Of a stretch of 64,000 nt of DNA, positions 1 to 11,600 are shown piece after piece. This stretch comes from Flaccisagitta enflata. Taxonomy: Eukaryota; Chaetognatha; Sagittoidea; Aphragmophora. The stretch spans positions 41,106,001 through 41,170,000 of the forward strand of contig OZ231126.1 in assembly GCA_965153355.1 (NCBI GenBank). Direction: 5' to 3'. Positions within the stretch are counted from its first letter, which is position 1. Each line of letters begins with the position of its first letter. The translations under genes were made by a program, and so were the position numbers. The notes beneath the pieces were generated by a model. The model did not search any database, was not told where the DNA came from, and saw only the letters and a program-made list of their open reading frames with translations.

Positions 1-617
1 AATGAGCAAAAAAATGATTTTTTTAGCACCTTATAAAGGAATCTTATTGATCAAAGACAAAAATTCAATTGATTTGGTCAAAACATTAGACAATTTAGAT
101 ACTAAACTAAAGAGAGTTTAGCAGTATTTTTCACTTCATTTTCTCAAATTTCTCTTCTTTTGTACTCTAAGCTCATAAAGCTCTTTATCCAATAGAAATG
201 AGTCAATATTGGATATAAATAGTTTCATAACATTTGAAAATATGAAGAAAAATGTTTTTCACTCTGTATATTTCATAAGGAACAATGTAATGGAAAAGAT
301 GTAATGTTAATCCCCAATGAGCCACCTAGCGCACAATGCAGCCCACAGTGCGTTGTTCTTGTTTTTTTCTGTGGTTTTCAAAGCTTTTGTTCCGCGACAT
401 CTAAACTCTAGAAATTACAACTCTGAAAGAAAAAAGAGACGATGTAGAATTATTTTTTTATAGGGTTTTGGTAAAAATGAGCTCAGTAAAAAGCCCTTTC
501 AACGAAACCCAATGGAACCTGATTTTCTCGGGCAAATTTCTCTGTAGCCACTGAAGTAATTGCTAGTAATAAAATCAACACAAACACACATGCAAAATAG
601 CACATCAGAGCAAACGC

Positions 618-619
<2 letters not shown>
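1..619. other. AT-rich non-coding stretch
   Basis: No exon, element end or repeat could be supported here. The sequence is AT-rich and every frame is broken by frequent stops. Confidence 0.5.

Positions 620-711
<92 letters not shown>
620..711. repeat. (AC)n microsatellite
   Basis: Uninterrupted CA dinucleotide tract of about 92 bp. It runs directly into a TTTC tract. Confidence 0.98.
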
Positions 712-713
<2 letters not shown>

Positions 714-796
714 TTCTTCCTTCTTTCTTCTTTCTTCTTTTTTCTTTCTTCTTTCTTCTTTCTTCGTTCTTCTTTCTCCTTTCTTCCTTCTTTCTG

Positions 797-860
<64 letters not shown>

Positions 861-863
861 TTT

Positions 864-959
<96 letters not shown>

Positions 960-1137
960 TGATTCTTTGTTTCTTTGTTTCTTTCTTCCTGTCTTTGTTT
1001 CTTTGTTTGTTTCTTTGTTTGTTTGTTTGTTTGTTTGTTTGTTTCTTTGTTTTTTGTTTTATTACTTCTTTGTTTCTTTGCTTGTTTGTTTGTTTGATTG
1101 TTTGTTTGTTTGTTTGTTTCTTTCATTCATTTTTTTT

Positions 1138-1192
<55 letters not shown>

Positions 1193-1193
1193 C

Positions 1194-1257
<64 letters not shown>
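712..1257. repeat. (TTTC)n / (TTTG)n compound microsatellite
   Basis: About 545 bp of pyrimidine-rich tetranucleotide repeat: TTTC to about 960, a TTTG-rich middle, then TTTC again to about 1256. Reading frames through it (FFLS or KKER repeats) are repeat artefacts. Confidence 0.97.
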
Positions 1258-1653
1258 ATATATAGATTCTTATATTTAGATGTTTAGAGGACAAAAACCA
1301 AGGTCGATTTTTTTTTAAGTGTATAGGTTGTTTTTCTGGTTTGTGGTCAGTTCCAACGCCCTCTCAATTTTGCCCCTTGACATCAAAATTGGTCACTCTG
1401 TTAACGAAGGATCATGATCCTGCGGACGGAAACCAGGTTTGAGCGGTTTGAAATGCAAGGAAAGCAGTTTATGACTAACACTAAGCTGACACAAAGATTT
1501 AAAGAAATAGCCTTTTTCAAGCCAAGGCTAGGACAAATTTCAGGGTAATCAACAATTTTTTTTTTTTTTTTTTTTTTGATTGACAAAAGTAATCTATTTT
1601 TCAATCAAGACAAAGCTATCACGGTCCTACTTGGATAAATTAAGAATCAATTA
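1258..1653. other. non-coding stretch
   Basis: No gene is seen. A poly-T run lies at about 1555-1577. The sequence around it (AAAGAAATAGCC... AATTTCAGGGTAA) is partly matched near 2160-2190, so this is probably old repeat sequence. Confidence 0.4.
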
Positions 1654-1860
1654 AACAAGGCCAACACCCATAAGTCGCGTGCGAGACTTAAACAATGACT
1701 TCAAATGACCTAGTATACTCTTAAATGACTTAAAATGGCTGAAGGGAAAAATGATAAAGAAAAGTAAAAGTGTGACGGACGGACAGACAGACTGACCAAC
1801 GGATGGACGGACGGACGGACGGACAAAGCGGGATGTAGAGTCAAGTGTATGCGACTAAAA
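1654..1860 (+). mobile_element. H1 hairpin-ended element
   Basis: The element starts AACAAGGCCAACACC and has an internal AGTCGCGTGC arm at about 1672. It holds decayed AATGACTT repeats and a (GGAC)n tract at about 1775-1824. It ends with a degenerate hairpin (AGTCAAGTGTATGCGACT) followed by AAAA. Orientation is given from the AACAAGG end to the hairpin. The layout is that of Helentron-associated non-autonomous elements. Confidence 0.7.
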
Positions 1861-2727
1861 ATGTTTGCTTCCCACTTGAGACCGATGAAATGTCACTAAA
1901 TGATCAAATCAAGTTCCAATATTTCGATGTTAAGCATTTCAAAGACTATTTTTCTAACATTTTTTTTTTTGCACACCTTGACACTTTGGCTCTAAAAATG
2001 TACTTAATGGTCATATTAAGTTCCATTCATGATTTATCCAAGCAAAACTGTCAATATTTTTGTCTTGATTGAGCAATAAATTCATCAGTAACCAAAAATA
2101 AATTACTTTTGTCAATCAAAAAAAAAAAATATTTTGACATAAAGACATGAAGAAAAGGGCACTTTTAAAGGCTAGGACAAATTTCAGGGTAACAATCAGA
2201 AAGAAATTAAGATATTCGTAATGATTTAGCTGTCAAAGTTGTATAAACGAATATGAATTCAGAATCCAACTCTTGATTCTTTTACAAGATTGAAAGCAGA
2301 TATAATAATTTTTTTCTTGTGGATTCTTTATGCGAAATCATTTAGCCATAACCTTTGTGAAGGTGGTTTTACCCATTAACAACCCTCATCAAAAGATTTT
2401 TTTCTAAAAGCCAACTCAGCATCGGCTCAACCAAGCTTTCCTTTACGTTCTCTGGGTTACATACGGGCCGTTGTTTCTCAAATGTTGCGTTTCCATTACA
2501 TACGGGACAATTATTCTGACAACCGAGGGAAAGAAAAACCCCATTAAGATCCCCGTGCCATCCCGCATCATATTAGCAGAAGGTCAAAAAGTGCAATTGA
2601 TAAATGAACACAGTTAAGATGAGCCAGAGGTCTGTAACTAGATATGGTTTATTGCATCTGTGTGCAGTAGGCAATCCTGCCCCAACTCATGTTTTGGTCA
2701 AAATCAAGACGAAATATCTATGTCCAG
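1861..2727. other. non-coding stretch
   Basis: No gene is supported. Poly-A occurs near 2119-2130 and a second copy of the AGGACAAATTTCAGGGTAA segment near 2173. Any reading frames are short and AT-driven. Confidence 0.4.
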
Positions 2728-2729
2728 TA

Positions 2730-3699
2730 ACGGTGGCAAAAAAAAAAAAACGGAACAAATGCTTTTTTTGCTCATAAATCCTCTAAATCTTGACCGATCT
2801 GTCTGAAATTTTTACTTAAGTTAGTTTCTAATGTCATCAAGTTTTGCTGAAAAAATTGAAAACTTAGCTCAATTAGTATAAGAATTGCATGAGATTTTGT
2901 AACATTGATAAGAGGCCAGAAAATCAAAGTTAAAAATCTGTTAATTGAACACTAAAATTTCAAAAAATGATACTGAATCATGTCCGATTATGATGAAATT
3001 TGGCATGGGGGTAGTTCTAAGTGTTGACTACTTATGTTTAAAAAATTGTGATGATGCTTAAAATACTTTAGCAGAAATACTGATTTATATTTTGCTGGTT
3101 TTAGTCAAGTTAGATGGTTAGATCGCCGAGCATGCAATATTTTATAAAAACTAATACTACAGGCAAAGTTTTTAAGCTATGTCCACAATATTTGAACTGG
3201 TAATATTTGTAGGTGTAAATGGCCTACGGTAAAATTTTTAAGAAGATCCAAGCATTTCTGATATGCTTGATTAGTCATACAGTTGTAAAAGTGGTGAATT
3301 TCTTTAAATTTTTTACACGCAAACATAGGATCATTATCTTCCCCCCTAGATGATATCCTGATATCACAAAAATTGGCCTATATTTAGTAAATAGTACCAT
3401 TAGGATACAGTTAAAAAATCATCAAAAAACTCGAAGTAGTTTTGGAGCTACATTATTTTTACTTCAGAAGAAATATTCATGGTATCAGAAAACATTGCCA
3501 CTTAAGCATTCCAAATTACAGGGTACTTCAGAAAAAATACGATTGTGGGCTAAATAGTTGACGGATTGCGATGAAATTTGAACCTAATACTATTCAAACT
3601 ATGTACAGCATTGACCTAAAATTTCATCAAAATCGGATATCATCTTCTTAGGTTTTTTCAACCTCAAATATTTGTTCCGTTTTTTTTTTTGGCCACCGT
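2730..3699. mobile_element. 970-bp TIR element with TA flanks
   Basis: The left end reads TA-ACGGTGGC followed by an A12 run and CGGAACAAAT. The right end is its reverse complement, with GGCCACCGT-TA. The inverted repeats are about 30 bp with one or two mismatches, and TA on both sides fits Tc1/mariner-type target duplication. The interior is AT-rich with no transposase ORF, so this is a non-autonomous element. Confidence 0.75.
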
Positions 3700-3714
3700 T
3701 AGCAAAACAAGAGT

Positions 3715-4020
3715 TCATGCAAAGTCATAGGAAAGTTTTCTATCAGAGGGATATGACTCAAAATCATCTACAAAGATGAGCCACAACAAAAATTTGGCCC
3801 TGGGACCTCTGGAAATTACCGCCGCCACCCCCCCTCATTTCCCATTGAAAATGTATAGGAAGGATCTTTGCTTGTGTTTTATTATGGGAAAGGGGGAGGG
3901 TGGCGGCGCCAATTTATAGGGGTTCCAGGTCTAAATTTTTTTCATAGACCATCTGTAAACATGATTTTGGGCCATATCCCTCTGATAGAGAACTTTTCTA
4001 TGAAATCGCATTTTTTGTTG
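3715..4020. mobile_element. foldback element, arms of about 110-120 bp
   Basis: Left arm 3718-3838 (TTTTCTATCAGAGGGATATG, then CTCAAAATCAT, then a CCGCCGCCACCCCCC block) pairs with right arm about 3885-4018 in inverted orientation. The arm sequence is related to the outer arms of the 26.4-31.1 kb structure (TTCTCTATCCAAGGAATCTG, then GCTCAAAATCAT, then GCCCGCCACACCCC). It is probably a short version of the same family. Confidence 0.65.
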
Positions 4021-4305
4021 TTGTCCAGAACATTGCCACTTAATTTCCTAACTTGTCCACTGATCTTGTTTGTTACAGTTAGAGAAACAACAATTCAAAC
4101 CGACTGCAGCCCAAAATGCCTACTCATAGCTTTTGATAACTGAGGAAGCAACAAAGAATAAAACAACCAACAAGATGGATTAGAAGTTAGAAGTCTCAAA
4201 AAGCGGGCCTCAGGCTTTCAAGCCCTGAAGAAGCGGTAAAGAATGAAACAACCAAGATGACTGCAACTACAAAAAGAACGCAATAAAGTACAGATATCAA
4301 GCTTT

Positions 4306-4462
4306 TGACAAGACTGGATACAAGGCACCCCGGTCGCGGACAGTTGGGCAGGGGCGGTAATGCCAAAACCGATCGCAATTCAAAAATGTAATGTGACAGA
4401 CCAACAGACAGACTATCCCACTGACACAGCAAGTTCTAAAAATGCGTGTCCGCGACTAAAAA
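4306..4462 (+). mobile_element. H1 hairpin-ended element, degenerate
   Basis: It starts ACAAGACTGGATACAAGGC and has CGGTCGCGGACAGTTGGGCAGG internally (split motif: CGGTCGCGGAC, then AGTTGGGCAGG). A short region of CAGAC repeats follows, and it ends in GCGTGTCCGCGACTAAAAA. A 37-bp segment is found on both sides (about 4196-4235 and 4501-4537), so this copy sits inside an older duplicated sequence. Confidence 0.6.
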
Positions 4463-4578
4463 CTGAAGGAACAAAAAGAATTAACCAACAAGACCACAGT
4501 CCAAAATGCGGACCTCTGGCTTTCCAGGACTGAAGAGGCTTTTTGAAGTTTCTCTTTTAGAACATATTATAGCGGGTG

Positions 4579-5050
4579 ATGACCCAGCAGCCGGGGCCGG
4601 GGTTCGGAGCCGCCGCCGAGCCCGAAGCCGCCGCCGGGCCGTGAACGCCGAGGATATAATGACGGTAGTGTCGGTGTCAACGACGACGTCGATAAGGAGG
4701 ATGACGAACACGATGACGACGATGACGACGATGCCGACGAAGATGACGACGACGATGACGTTGTAAGAGAAAGCGCAGCTTCGGAACGCGGTGACGGTTA
4801 GTGCTTATACATAATAAGAAACGGCAATACTGACGGTTATCTAAATGCCGCCCTCGCCTCAGATTCCACCTTCTCCAGTGTCGCTAATACAACAACTGCA
4901 CCAGTGCCACCTCTCCGCCACCGCCACCACCGCCACCACCACCACCACCACCACCATTGCCACCACTTGGGGCACCACCGTTACCAGAGGTGCCGCTACC
5001 CTACTGCTGCCACCACCGTACCGCTGCCGCTTCGAATGCCGATGCCGTAA
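4579..5050 (+). other. open frame with low-complexity Pro, Asp and His runs, one internal TAG
   Basis: One forward frame from 4579 reads a Pro-rich start (EPPPSPKPPPGRERRG), then an Asp/Glu run encoded by mixed GAC/GAT/GAA codons to about 4760, then VVRESAASERGDG. A TAG follows near 4800. The same frame continues (IIRNGNTDGYLNAALASD, then a His-rich run) to a stop at about 5050. The mixed codon use in the Asp run resembles coding low-complexity sequence. There is no ATG in frame, and a stop lies just upstream. It may be a remnant exon or chance. Confidence 0.2.
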
Positions 5051-5463
5051 TGACTCTCTTTTCAAGAGGCCAACATTTATCGTCTTGTGTCGGAGGAGGA
5101 GGAGGAAGAGGAGGTGGAGGAGGTTGAAAGCGAAACCTTGAAGCAATAATACCAAAGACCATGCCTGCTCTTTCGTGGGTGCTTGTTACTCATTACTCGA
5201 CCTTTGCTTTCACATACCCATAGACAGCCGGAGGCTACTTACACCATCCACACCATCCCCATGACATTATCCAAAACATCCACACATCAGCATCCACAAC
5301 TCTTTCCTTGCCACCAGGCATCTGCCGTAGGCCTTAGCACAACTTTTCGACTCTTCCGATCTACCTGACCTGAAATTATCATGTCAGAGATATGATCCTG
5401 ACTCACTGGGTACACATTTTGCGCATATACCATGCATACATTTCACACGTCACACGCCGTGGA
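5051..5463. other. non-coding stretch
   Basis: It contains a short GGA-rich tract (about 5090-5128) and otherwise unique sequence. No exon could be supported. Confidence 0.35.
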
Positions 5464-5634
<171 letters not shown>

Positions 5635-5926
5635 ACCCCAAGCTATCTAATCACGCATCAATTTAAGTGCTCATCGTCATCATGATTGTCAGATGGTAAA
5701 GCCATCAAGGCCGGCCAATTGGCCGATTGGAAAAAAGAGAGCAAACTGTCTAAAAATGGCCTTTCTTTCGTATGTAAATGCTCGTAATGATGTAAGAATA
5801 AGAGCAAAAAATCGGCGTGGCACTTAAAACGCCCCTATCCCTAACTTAATCGAAGTATCATTTTCTTTCTTCTGTGATTGTTGATGGTACTGTGAAAGGG
5901 TGTGGCGTGTGGGCGGGTGTCAGAGT

Positions 5927-6092
5927 GACACAGTGCTCCGGATCCCACCACCACAAAAATAAGTACCTGTCACCCCCCATTCACCTCCTCATCACCACCC
6001 ATTCACCTACACAGTACTCCGGATCACACCACCACGAAAAATAAGTACCTGTCACCCCCCAATCACCTACTCATCACCACCTAATCTCCTCT
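5927..6092. repeat. two-copy 81-bp tandem repeat
   Basis: The phrase CAGTGCTCCGGATC at 5931 recurs as CAGTACTCCGGATC at 6012, a period of 81 bp. Each is followed by CCACCAC, AAATAAGTACCTGTCACCCC and CATCACCACC. Flanking sequence (5632-5926, 6093-7029) holds no supported gene. Confidence 0.8.
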
Positions 6093-7029
6093 TAAGAGTG
6101 GAGGCAATGCGTTTTATGACAAGCGGAACTATACCATGAGTAGGAAAGAAAAGAGAGTGCAAATCTCTGCAGAAATTGTATTGAATAAAATATAATTACT
6201 TAATATATATCATCCTATAACTAGTTGTAATGGTTTTTTTTTGCAAGTTAAATCAAATAGTAGTTACATAATGTGATTACAATACACAAAATGAAAAAAA
6301 GTAAAAGGCCTTGTGAAAAAAAGACATCAACTAAGCATCAGTATGCATCAACATGCCAATAAAGCCCGGCGAGGCTAGCTACTGTTAAACAAAATCATTG
6401 TGTAGCAACGTGGGATCCGTGTTAGGGAATTTTTTTTAAAGGGACTAGATCGATGGCCTCAACCTTGATTGCAACTTTAAAATTTTGATATAAACACCAT
6501 GTTAAAATACAGCGAATGGTACAAAAAGCATGAGTTGAAAAGAACAACAGCGCTGGAAAAAAAAAAGAAAGCATTGGTATAAAAAGACTTTGCTAATTAT
6601 GTTACCATAGAGAACATGAATTTTTTTGCCGTCAGGATCAAGTTTTATGAGAAAGGTAAATGAGGTTTGATTTATTGCTTTTCCAGATTCTCTGGGAAGG
6701 TGAAACAGTGCTGAAGGCTGAGTATAATCCATCAAAAAGTTTAAACAGGATGTTTTGTTTTCCTCTAAGCTTTTCAAGAGCAAGTTGAAGTTCTTTTATT
6801 AGGTAGAAAATAGAACGATACATAGAATTAACTCTTAAAAAACATTTTGACATACTGTATATACAAAGCTGAATGTTAAGCAGAAAAATTAGAATAAAGT
6901 TGGGCATGGGCAATTGCTAAAAAGCTGCTTCCAGAATCCAGATACACCTACCTAGAATGAATGGAACAGTTTGATGATTTTTGAAGTAAAGTATGGCCTG
7001 GAAGGCTGGAAGATTCGGTTCCTGGCCAT

Positions 7030-7072
7030 CAACAACAACAATATTAACAATAACAACAACCACCACAACAAT

Positions 7073-7164
<92 letters not shown>

Positions 7165-7171
7165 CCGCAAT

Positions 7172-7202
<31 letters not shown>

Positions 7203-7268
7203 ACAAAAACAACAACAACAACAACAATAACAACAACAAAAACAACAACATCAGCAACAACAACAACA
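7030..7268. repeat. (AAC)n microsatellite
   Basis: CAA/AAC trinucleotide tract with a few GCA and AAA interruptions. Poly-Asn, poly-Thr or poly-Val frames through it are artefacts. The tract abuts the CAGGG element at 7298. Confidence 0.96.
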
Positions 7269-7297
7269 TCGACATCTTCAACCACAACCACAAAATA

Positions 7298-8066
7298 CAG
7301 GGAATAACCCGCCTACCGGGACGAAAGAAAACGACATATCTCTGCATCTAAGAATGATGAATCAAATCTGAAAACAGTTCCAGAGAGAGCTTTAGCCCCA
7401 ATTTTGTTATCTATAAACTTTGCCATGATGAGACCAATACTTTGGCCGCAGTATTGATTCTTAGGTAAATCATGAAATCTGAAATTGCAAAAATTTGCGA
7501 TTGTGATGTTTTAACAACATATTTTCATTCCCTTGCCAAATCTAGACGAATCGAGCTACTATGCTAGGATTGGTCTTGAATGATAGATAATTCGATTTAG
7601 TTTCATACTCCACCATTCATTTTGCCTACTTTGATGATTTTTTGAAAATTTAACTGAGTTTTATGATTAAAAAGTTGGATTTTTGATTTTTCTTCTTCAG
7701 TAGAGTCAAAAATTTCAACGATAGAAACCTTGATATCAGTTTTTAAAGCTTTTTTATGAAACTACATGATTCCCCATTCAAATTAAGACAAATCCAAGTT
7801 TTTTCATCCAATCTTTGTTGCGAAAGTTAACAATAAAAGTGTACTTTGCAGATTTTTGGAAGAAATTACAAGAAATTTGTCAAATTTAGGCTTTTTTTTT
7901 CTTTTTTTTTTTGTGTACATTTAGCGAACTATTCAGTTATAATTTTTCTTGATAATATAAAATCGGTTTAAAAGATCTATCAGAATCTGTTTTCAAATCA
8001 AATTTTTCATTTTCAGAAGAGAAAATACGTCGTTTTCTTTTGTCCCGGTTGGCGCGGTATTCACTG
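7298..8066. mobile_element. CAGGG-ended TIR element, TA target (769 bp)
   Basis: The left end is TA-CAGGGAATAACCCGCC followed by ACCGGGACGAAAGAAAACG. The right end, read inverted, is TA-CAGTGAATACCGCGCC followed by AACCGGGACAAAAGAAAACG. The arms match loosely for about 85 bp. TA lies on both sides (7296-7297 and 8067-8068). No transposase frame is present. The ends resemble those at 18.6 kb and 37.0 kb. Confidence 0.75.
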
Positions 8067-8256
8067 TAACAGATGCCTCAGAGTGCTGCAACTTTTTAAA
8101 AACAAATGCAATCATTACCCGTTAATTGTACAGTTTGAAAGAGTCTACGAGAGATTTCTTGACAGCTTGAAAAGTTTCTTTTATGAGTCAAATCCATGTA
8201 CCCATAGAGCAATAATATGATTGCTGCCTCGTAGAAAGACTTAAACACGCATTTTC

Positions 8257-8308
8257 AGCCCCTGTCCACCCGTCCGCGACTGGTATTGGCCGTGTATCCG
8301 GCTTTGTT
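8257..8308 (-). mobile_element. H1 element, 5' end fragment
   Basis: In inverted orientation it reads AACAAAGCCGGATACACGGC, then CAGTCGCGGACGGGTGG. This is the conserved start of an H1 element without its hairpin end. Confidence 0.6.
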
Positions 8309-8837
8309 ATTAAGTACTTCCATAATTGTATTAGTTGCCATGGTAAACTTCGATCACTTTCGTTTAAGAAAGCTGTTTGGTACAGTATATTTAGGTGATT
8401 ACGTAACTATGGCAAAAATAAAAAAGACAGTTATTTTCAAAATGCTGCTTCGGGCCCATTTTTTGAATAACTTGATTACCTTTTTAGGTGGTAATAGAAT
8501 GACAAATTTTTGACTCAGCAAAAAAATCAGAACCCTAAAAAGTTGATTTTTGTGCCCACAGCATCATTTTTTGTAAAATCAGTCAGATGATGATTTGCCT
8601 ACTGATCAAAATTTTTACATGACTTACATTTGCTACTTCAAGCTCATCTTTTTTTAAATGACCACTAATCTATAAAGGTGCCCATAGTATGTTGAATTGC
8701 CTACTCAGCAAAAAAAATCAGAACTCAAAAGAATTAATCTTTGTGCCCGTAGCATCACTTTTTGTAATAGTTGTCAAAATGAATTTCAGAAAGTTATGAA
8801 TATGGAGCTTTTTTCCCCTCTTCTTTACCTTATGTTT
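8309..8837. other. non-coding stretch with a repeated phrase
   Basis: Phrases such as CAGCAAAAAAATCAGAACCC, TTTGTGCCC and GCATCA recur near 8515-8580 and 8700-8760, and again inverted near 9515-9560 (ATCAACATTTTTGAGTTCTG). The H2 element at 8838 therefore sits inside an older repeat. No gene is seen. Confidence 0.5.
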
Positions 8838-9501
8838 TTTAGATGCGTCATCGCATCTCTATAAGAGGGTCTGTCTGTCCGTCCGTCCGTCCGTCCGTCC
8901 GTCCGTCCCACCGTGGCTTAAAACCACCCCCGACCCAGAACAGAGACCAACCAACCCCTCAACCAACCTAAACCACCATCACCGTGGCTTAAAACCACCC
9001 CCGATCCAGAACGGGGACCAACCAACCCCTCAACCAACCTAAACCACCATCACCGTGGCTTAAAACCACCCCCGACCCAGAACGGAGACCAACCAACCCC
9101 TCAACCAACCTAAACCACCATCACCGTGGCTTAAAACCACCCCCGACCCAGAACGGAGACCAACCAACCCCTCAACCAACCTAAACCACCATCACCGTGG
9201 CTTAAAACCACCCCCGACCCAGAACGGAGACCAACCAACCCCTCAACCAACCTAAACCACCATCACCGTGGCTTAAAACCACCCCCGATCCAGAACGGGG
9301 ACCAACCAACCCCTCAACCAACCTAAACCACCATCACCGTGGCTTAAAACCACCCCCGACCCAGAACGGAGACCAACCGACCCCTCAACCAACCTAAACC
9401 ACCATCACCGTCGGTCCGTCCGTCGGTCCGTCCGTCGGTCCGTCACGCCTCTTCTAATATCACGCAGATGACGCATCTAGTTGCCCGATCGGGCTTGTTT
9501 G
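8838..9501 (-). mobile_element. H2 hairpin-ended element carrying a minisatellite
   Basis: Read on the minus strand it starts AACAAGCCCGATCGGGC, then an AGATGCGTCATC arm. It has a (GGAC)n tract, the 71-bp minisatellite, a second (GGAC)n tract, and then CCTCTTATAGAGATGCGATG and ACGCATCTAAAA, which form the terminal hairpin. The 5' arm AGATGCGTCATC matches the reverse complement of the distal hairpin arm exactly, giving a subterminal inverted repeat. Confidence 0.75.
8911..9407. repeat. 71-bp minisatellite, 7 copies
   Basis: CCGTGGCTTAAAACCACC starts units at 8911, 8982, 9053, 9124, 9195, 9266 and 9337, an exact 71-bp period seven times. Units differ by a few substitutions (for example GACCCAG/GATCCAG and ACGGAGACC/ACGGGGACC). 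The array is inserted inside the tetranucleotide tract of the H2 element. Confidence 0.95.
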
Positions 9502-9661
9502 TGATGGCACGGGCTCAAAAATCAACATTTTTGAGTTCTGATTTTTTTGCTGATTAGGTAATTTGATATACTATTACTACCTAAAAGGATTTTTAGCAGA
9601 TCAATAAAATGAGGGCGTAGGAATAAATTGAAATGACTGTCTTTTTTTTCTTTGCCATAGT

Positions 9662-9662
9662 T

Positions 9663-9693
<31 letters not shown>

Positions 9694-9694
9694 G
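9662..9694. repeat. (AG)n microsatellite
   Basis: Short AG tract 15 bp beyond the stop codon of pentraxin-like copy A, so it lies in or near its 3' untranslated region. Confidence 0.9.
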
Positions 9695-9709
9695 GTGCCG
9701 TTCATTGCT

Positions 9710-10293
9710 TCAAAAAGCACCATTGTTTTTCTCAAACTTGTAGGTGGGAGGACTGTCAAAAGCGGGCTTCCCCTTGATTGATGTTCGATCCTTGAAGAAT
9801 GCAGTCACCTCGGACACATCAAGACCAACATTCCACATTCGCAGGTCGCAAAGTTTGCCTGCAAGCCTCTGATTTGAATCAAACCCTCCCCCAATAGAAT
9901 CTTGTTCTTGACCAATGACCCAAAAACCGCCAGGTGGTACATGTGTGTTAAAAGTAATCACTTTTTCATACTTTATTCTCTGATCCTCAAAAAACAAAAA
10001 TGTTTTATCCTTCAGTGTCGCAGTTATTCTTATGGGCGTAAACAGCCTATGGTTACGGTATCCTGATGTGACTAGTCTTCCACCGACGTAATTTTTGAAG
10101 CCTATCAGTACTGCGTTATCTCCTACTCCTGAGACTGCGTAAGAGACAAAATATGGTTCCTTGGTCAATTTCGATTGCATGATGGTGAAATCGATGGTAA
10201 AGTCGGAAAATCCGTTTGTCATCGATGGATACAGCCGTATGTGTGCTTTGGGTAGTGTTGCGGGTAGCGTGAAGCAATGGTGAAGCCCCGGAC
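9710..10293 (-). CDS. pentraxin-like gene copy A, main exon
   Basis: This exon encodes a pentraxin (LamG/concanavalin-type) domain, a secreted calcium-dependent lectin fold. It opens after an acceptor TATATTAG at 10294-10301 and gives GPGLHHCFTLPA, then KAHIRLYP and FSDFTIDFT, and ends at TGA (9710-9712). The strongest family marker is GQEQDSIGGGFDSNQRL, which corresponds to the EQD calcium-binding loop of pentraxins, followed by GKLCDLRMW. The canonical H-x-C-x-[ST]-W signature is absent: RITATLKDK lies at its place. The exon is 584 nt and enters in phase 1, which matches exon 1 at 11601-11745. Copy B at 12.6 kb is a close paralogue with the same C terminus (YKFEKNNGAF). The domain is clear, but whether copy A is expressed is doubtful because of the stop in exon 1. 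Confidence 0.8.
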
Positions 10294-10609
10294 CTAATAT
10301 AAGAAAAATTTTAAAATAAAAAGCGATTGGATACCGGCATATGCTCCCGGTACCAAATTGCAGATGCAGCCAAAATAACTCATTTTCGTTTTTTGCATCA
10401 AGATGAGTCTCCTCTCTGCTCTAGTTTCATTTGGTTTCTAAAGACAAGAAAGGATGCCTCAACTTTGGAAGAATGCGGCTCCAAAAAAAAAAAAAAAAAT
10501 AATAATAAAGTTAAAAGAATAAACTTGAAGCCAGATTGGTCCCATTCTAAAAATGTGTTTAAAATCTTTTTTACGCGACTTAACTAGGGTAGCTAGTTCA
10601 GCTACAAAA

Positions 10610-10795
10610 AGAGATATTTTTTGTTGAGCACTTGCCTTGGATGAAGACATCATTATAGCCCCCAAGGTTTTCCACAGCGTTCCTCCATTCGCCTGCATCT
10701 GATTTCAAGTTAAGATCACCGTTTAACCCCTCAATCCTTAGATGATTGAAAATGATCAGCACAACCCGTTGCACTGTATGATTTGGGTGCTTCAC
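10610..10795 (-). other. possible exon or exon remnant in the intron of copy A
   Basis: A minus-strand frame reads VVLIIFNHLRIEGLNGDL, then NLKSDAGEWRNAVENLGG and YNDVFIQG, a composition that looks protein-coding. It ends at CAAG|GCAAGT, a possible GC-type donor. A candidate acceptor (ATCATCTAAG) lies before it, but its phase does not fit exon 1 of copy A, and copy B's short intron lacks an equivalent. I do not recognise the family. Confidence 0.2.
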
Positions 10796-11364
10796 ATAGC
10801 AAAAGTTGCTTATTTCTTTTCATCCTCTTTACCTAATGTGGAGTGGGCAATTTTAGGACCCTTACCACTTTTCTTTTATCAAAAATTGTTCATCTTCTGT
10901 ATTTTAGAAAATTGTTTTTGAGAGCCTAATTTGTATATTGCAGTGGGATAAAAAAGTATGCTGATCTTCTCTGAATTAGCTTTTATAAACTTCTGCTCTT
11001 TAAAGAATTGTTAACCTGCTTTTTCACAAGCTCTTACGTACTTATGCTCTGATATTTTGATTTATTTTCACAAAAATCATGGTTTTCTAAAACTAACAAT
11101 TGTTCCTTTTGTAACAAGACTACACAGGATTTTGCTGAATTCTGGGAAATCTGAGTAAACTTTAAGGCCAAAACAAAAACGGAAGATGAAGGAATTTTGA
11201 GAAAAGGAAAACGGTCATCTTCATGATTTTTTTCACTCCATATTGGGTTAGCGGGACGAGAAAAAAATCAAATTTTTTGCTATGCGAAGCACGCAACTGT
11301 ATGATTTCTGTGGCAAAGAAATGGAGTGAGTGCAGAGCAGCGGTTCCAAAGTGACGGTACTCAA

Positions 11365-11595
11365 AACAAGGCCGGATACACGGCTACCCCAGTCGCGTGC
11401 GGGTGGGCAGGGGCCGTATTTGAGGTCACTTTATCACTTGGGCAGGAGCAGTGAGGCCATAGACCGCAAAAACCCAAAAAAAGTAAAGTGTGAAGGACGG
11501 ACGGACGGACCGACGGACCGACGGACGGACGGACCGACGGACCGACGGACGGACCGACAAAGCGGGGTGTAGAGTCGCGTAGCACGCGACTAAAA
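11365..11595 (+). mobile_element. H1 hairpin-ended element, well preserved
   Basis: It starts AACAAGGCCGGATACACGGC, then CAGTCGCGTGCGGGTGGGC (5' arm), then GGTCACTT and GGGCAGGAGCAGTGAGG. A mixed (GGAC/CGAC)n tract spans about 11495-11560. It ends with CAAAGCGGGGTGTAGAG and the hairpin AGTCGCGTAGCACGCGACT plus AAAA. At 231 bp it is the best type copy of H1 here. It lies in the intron of pentraxin copy A with its hairpin end against the splice donor. Confidence 0.85.
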
Positions 11596-11600
11596 GTTAC

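Noticed and set aside
8911-9407. CRISPR-like array
   Set aside because: The units are contiguous 71-bp repeats without distinct spacers, and the genome is eukaryotic.
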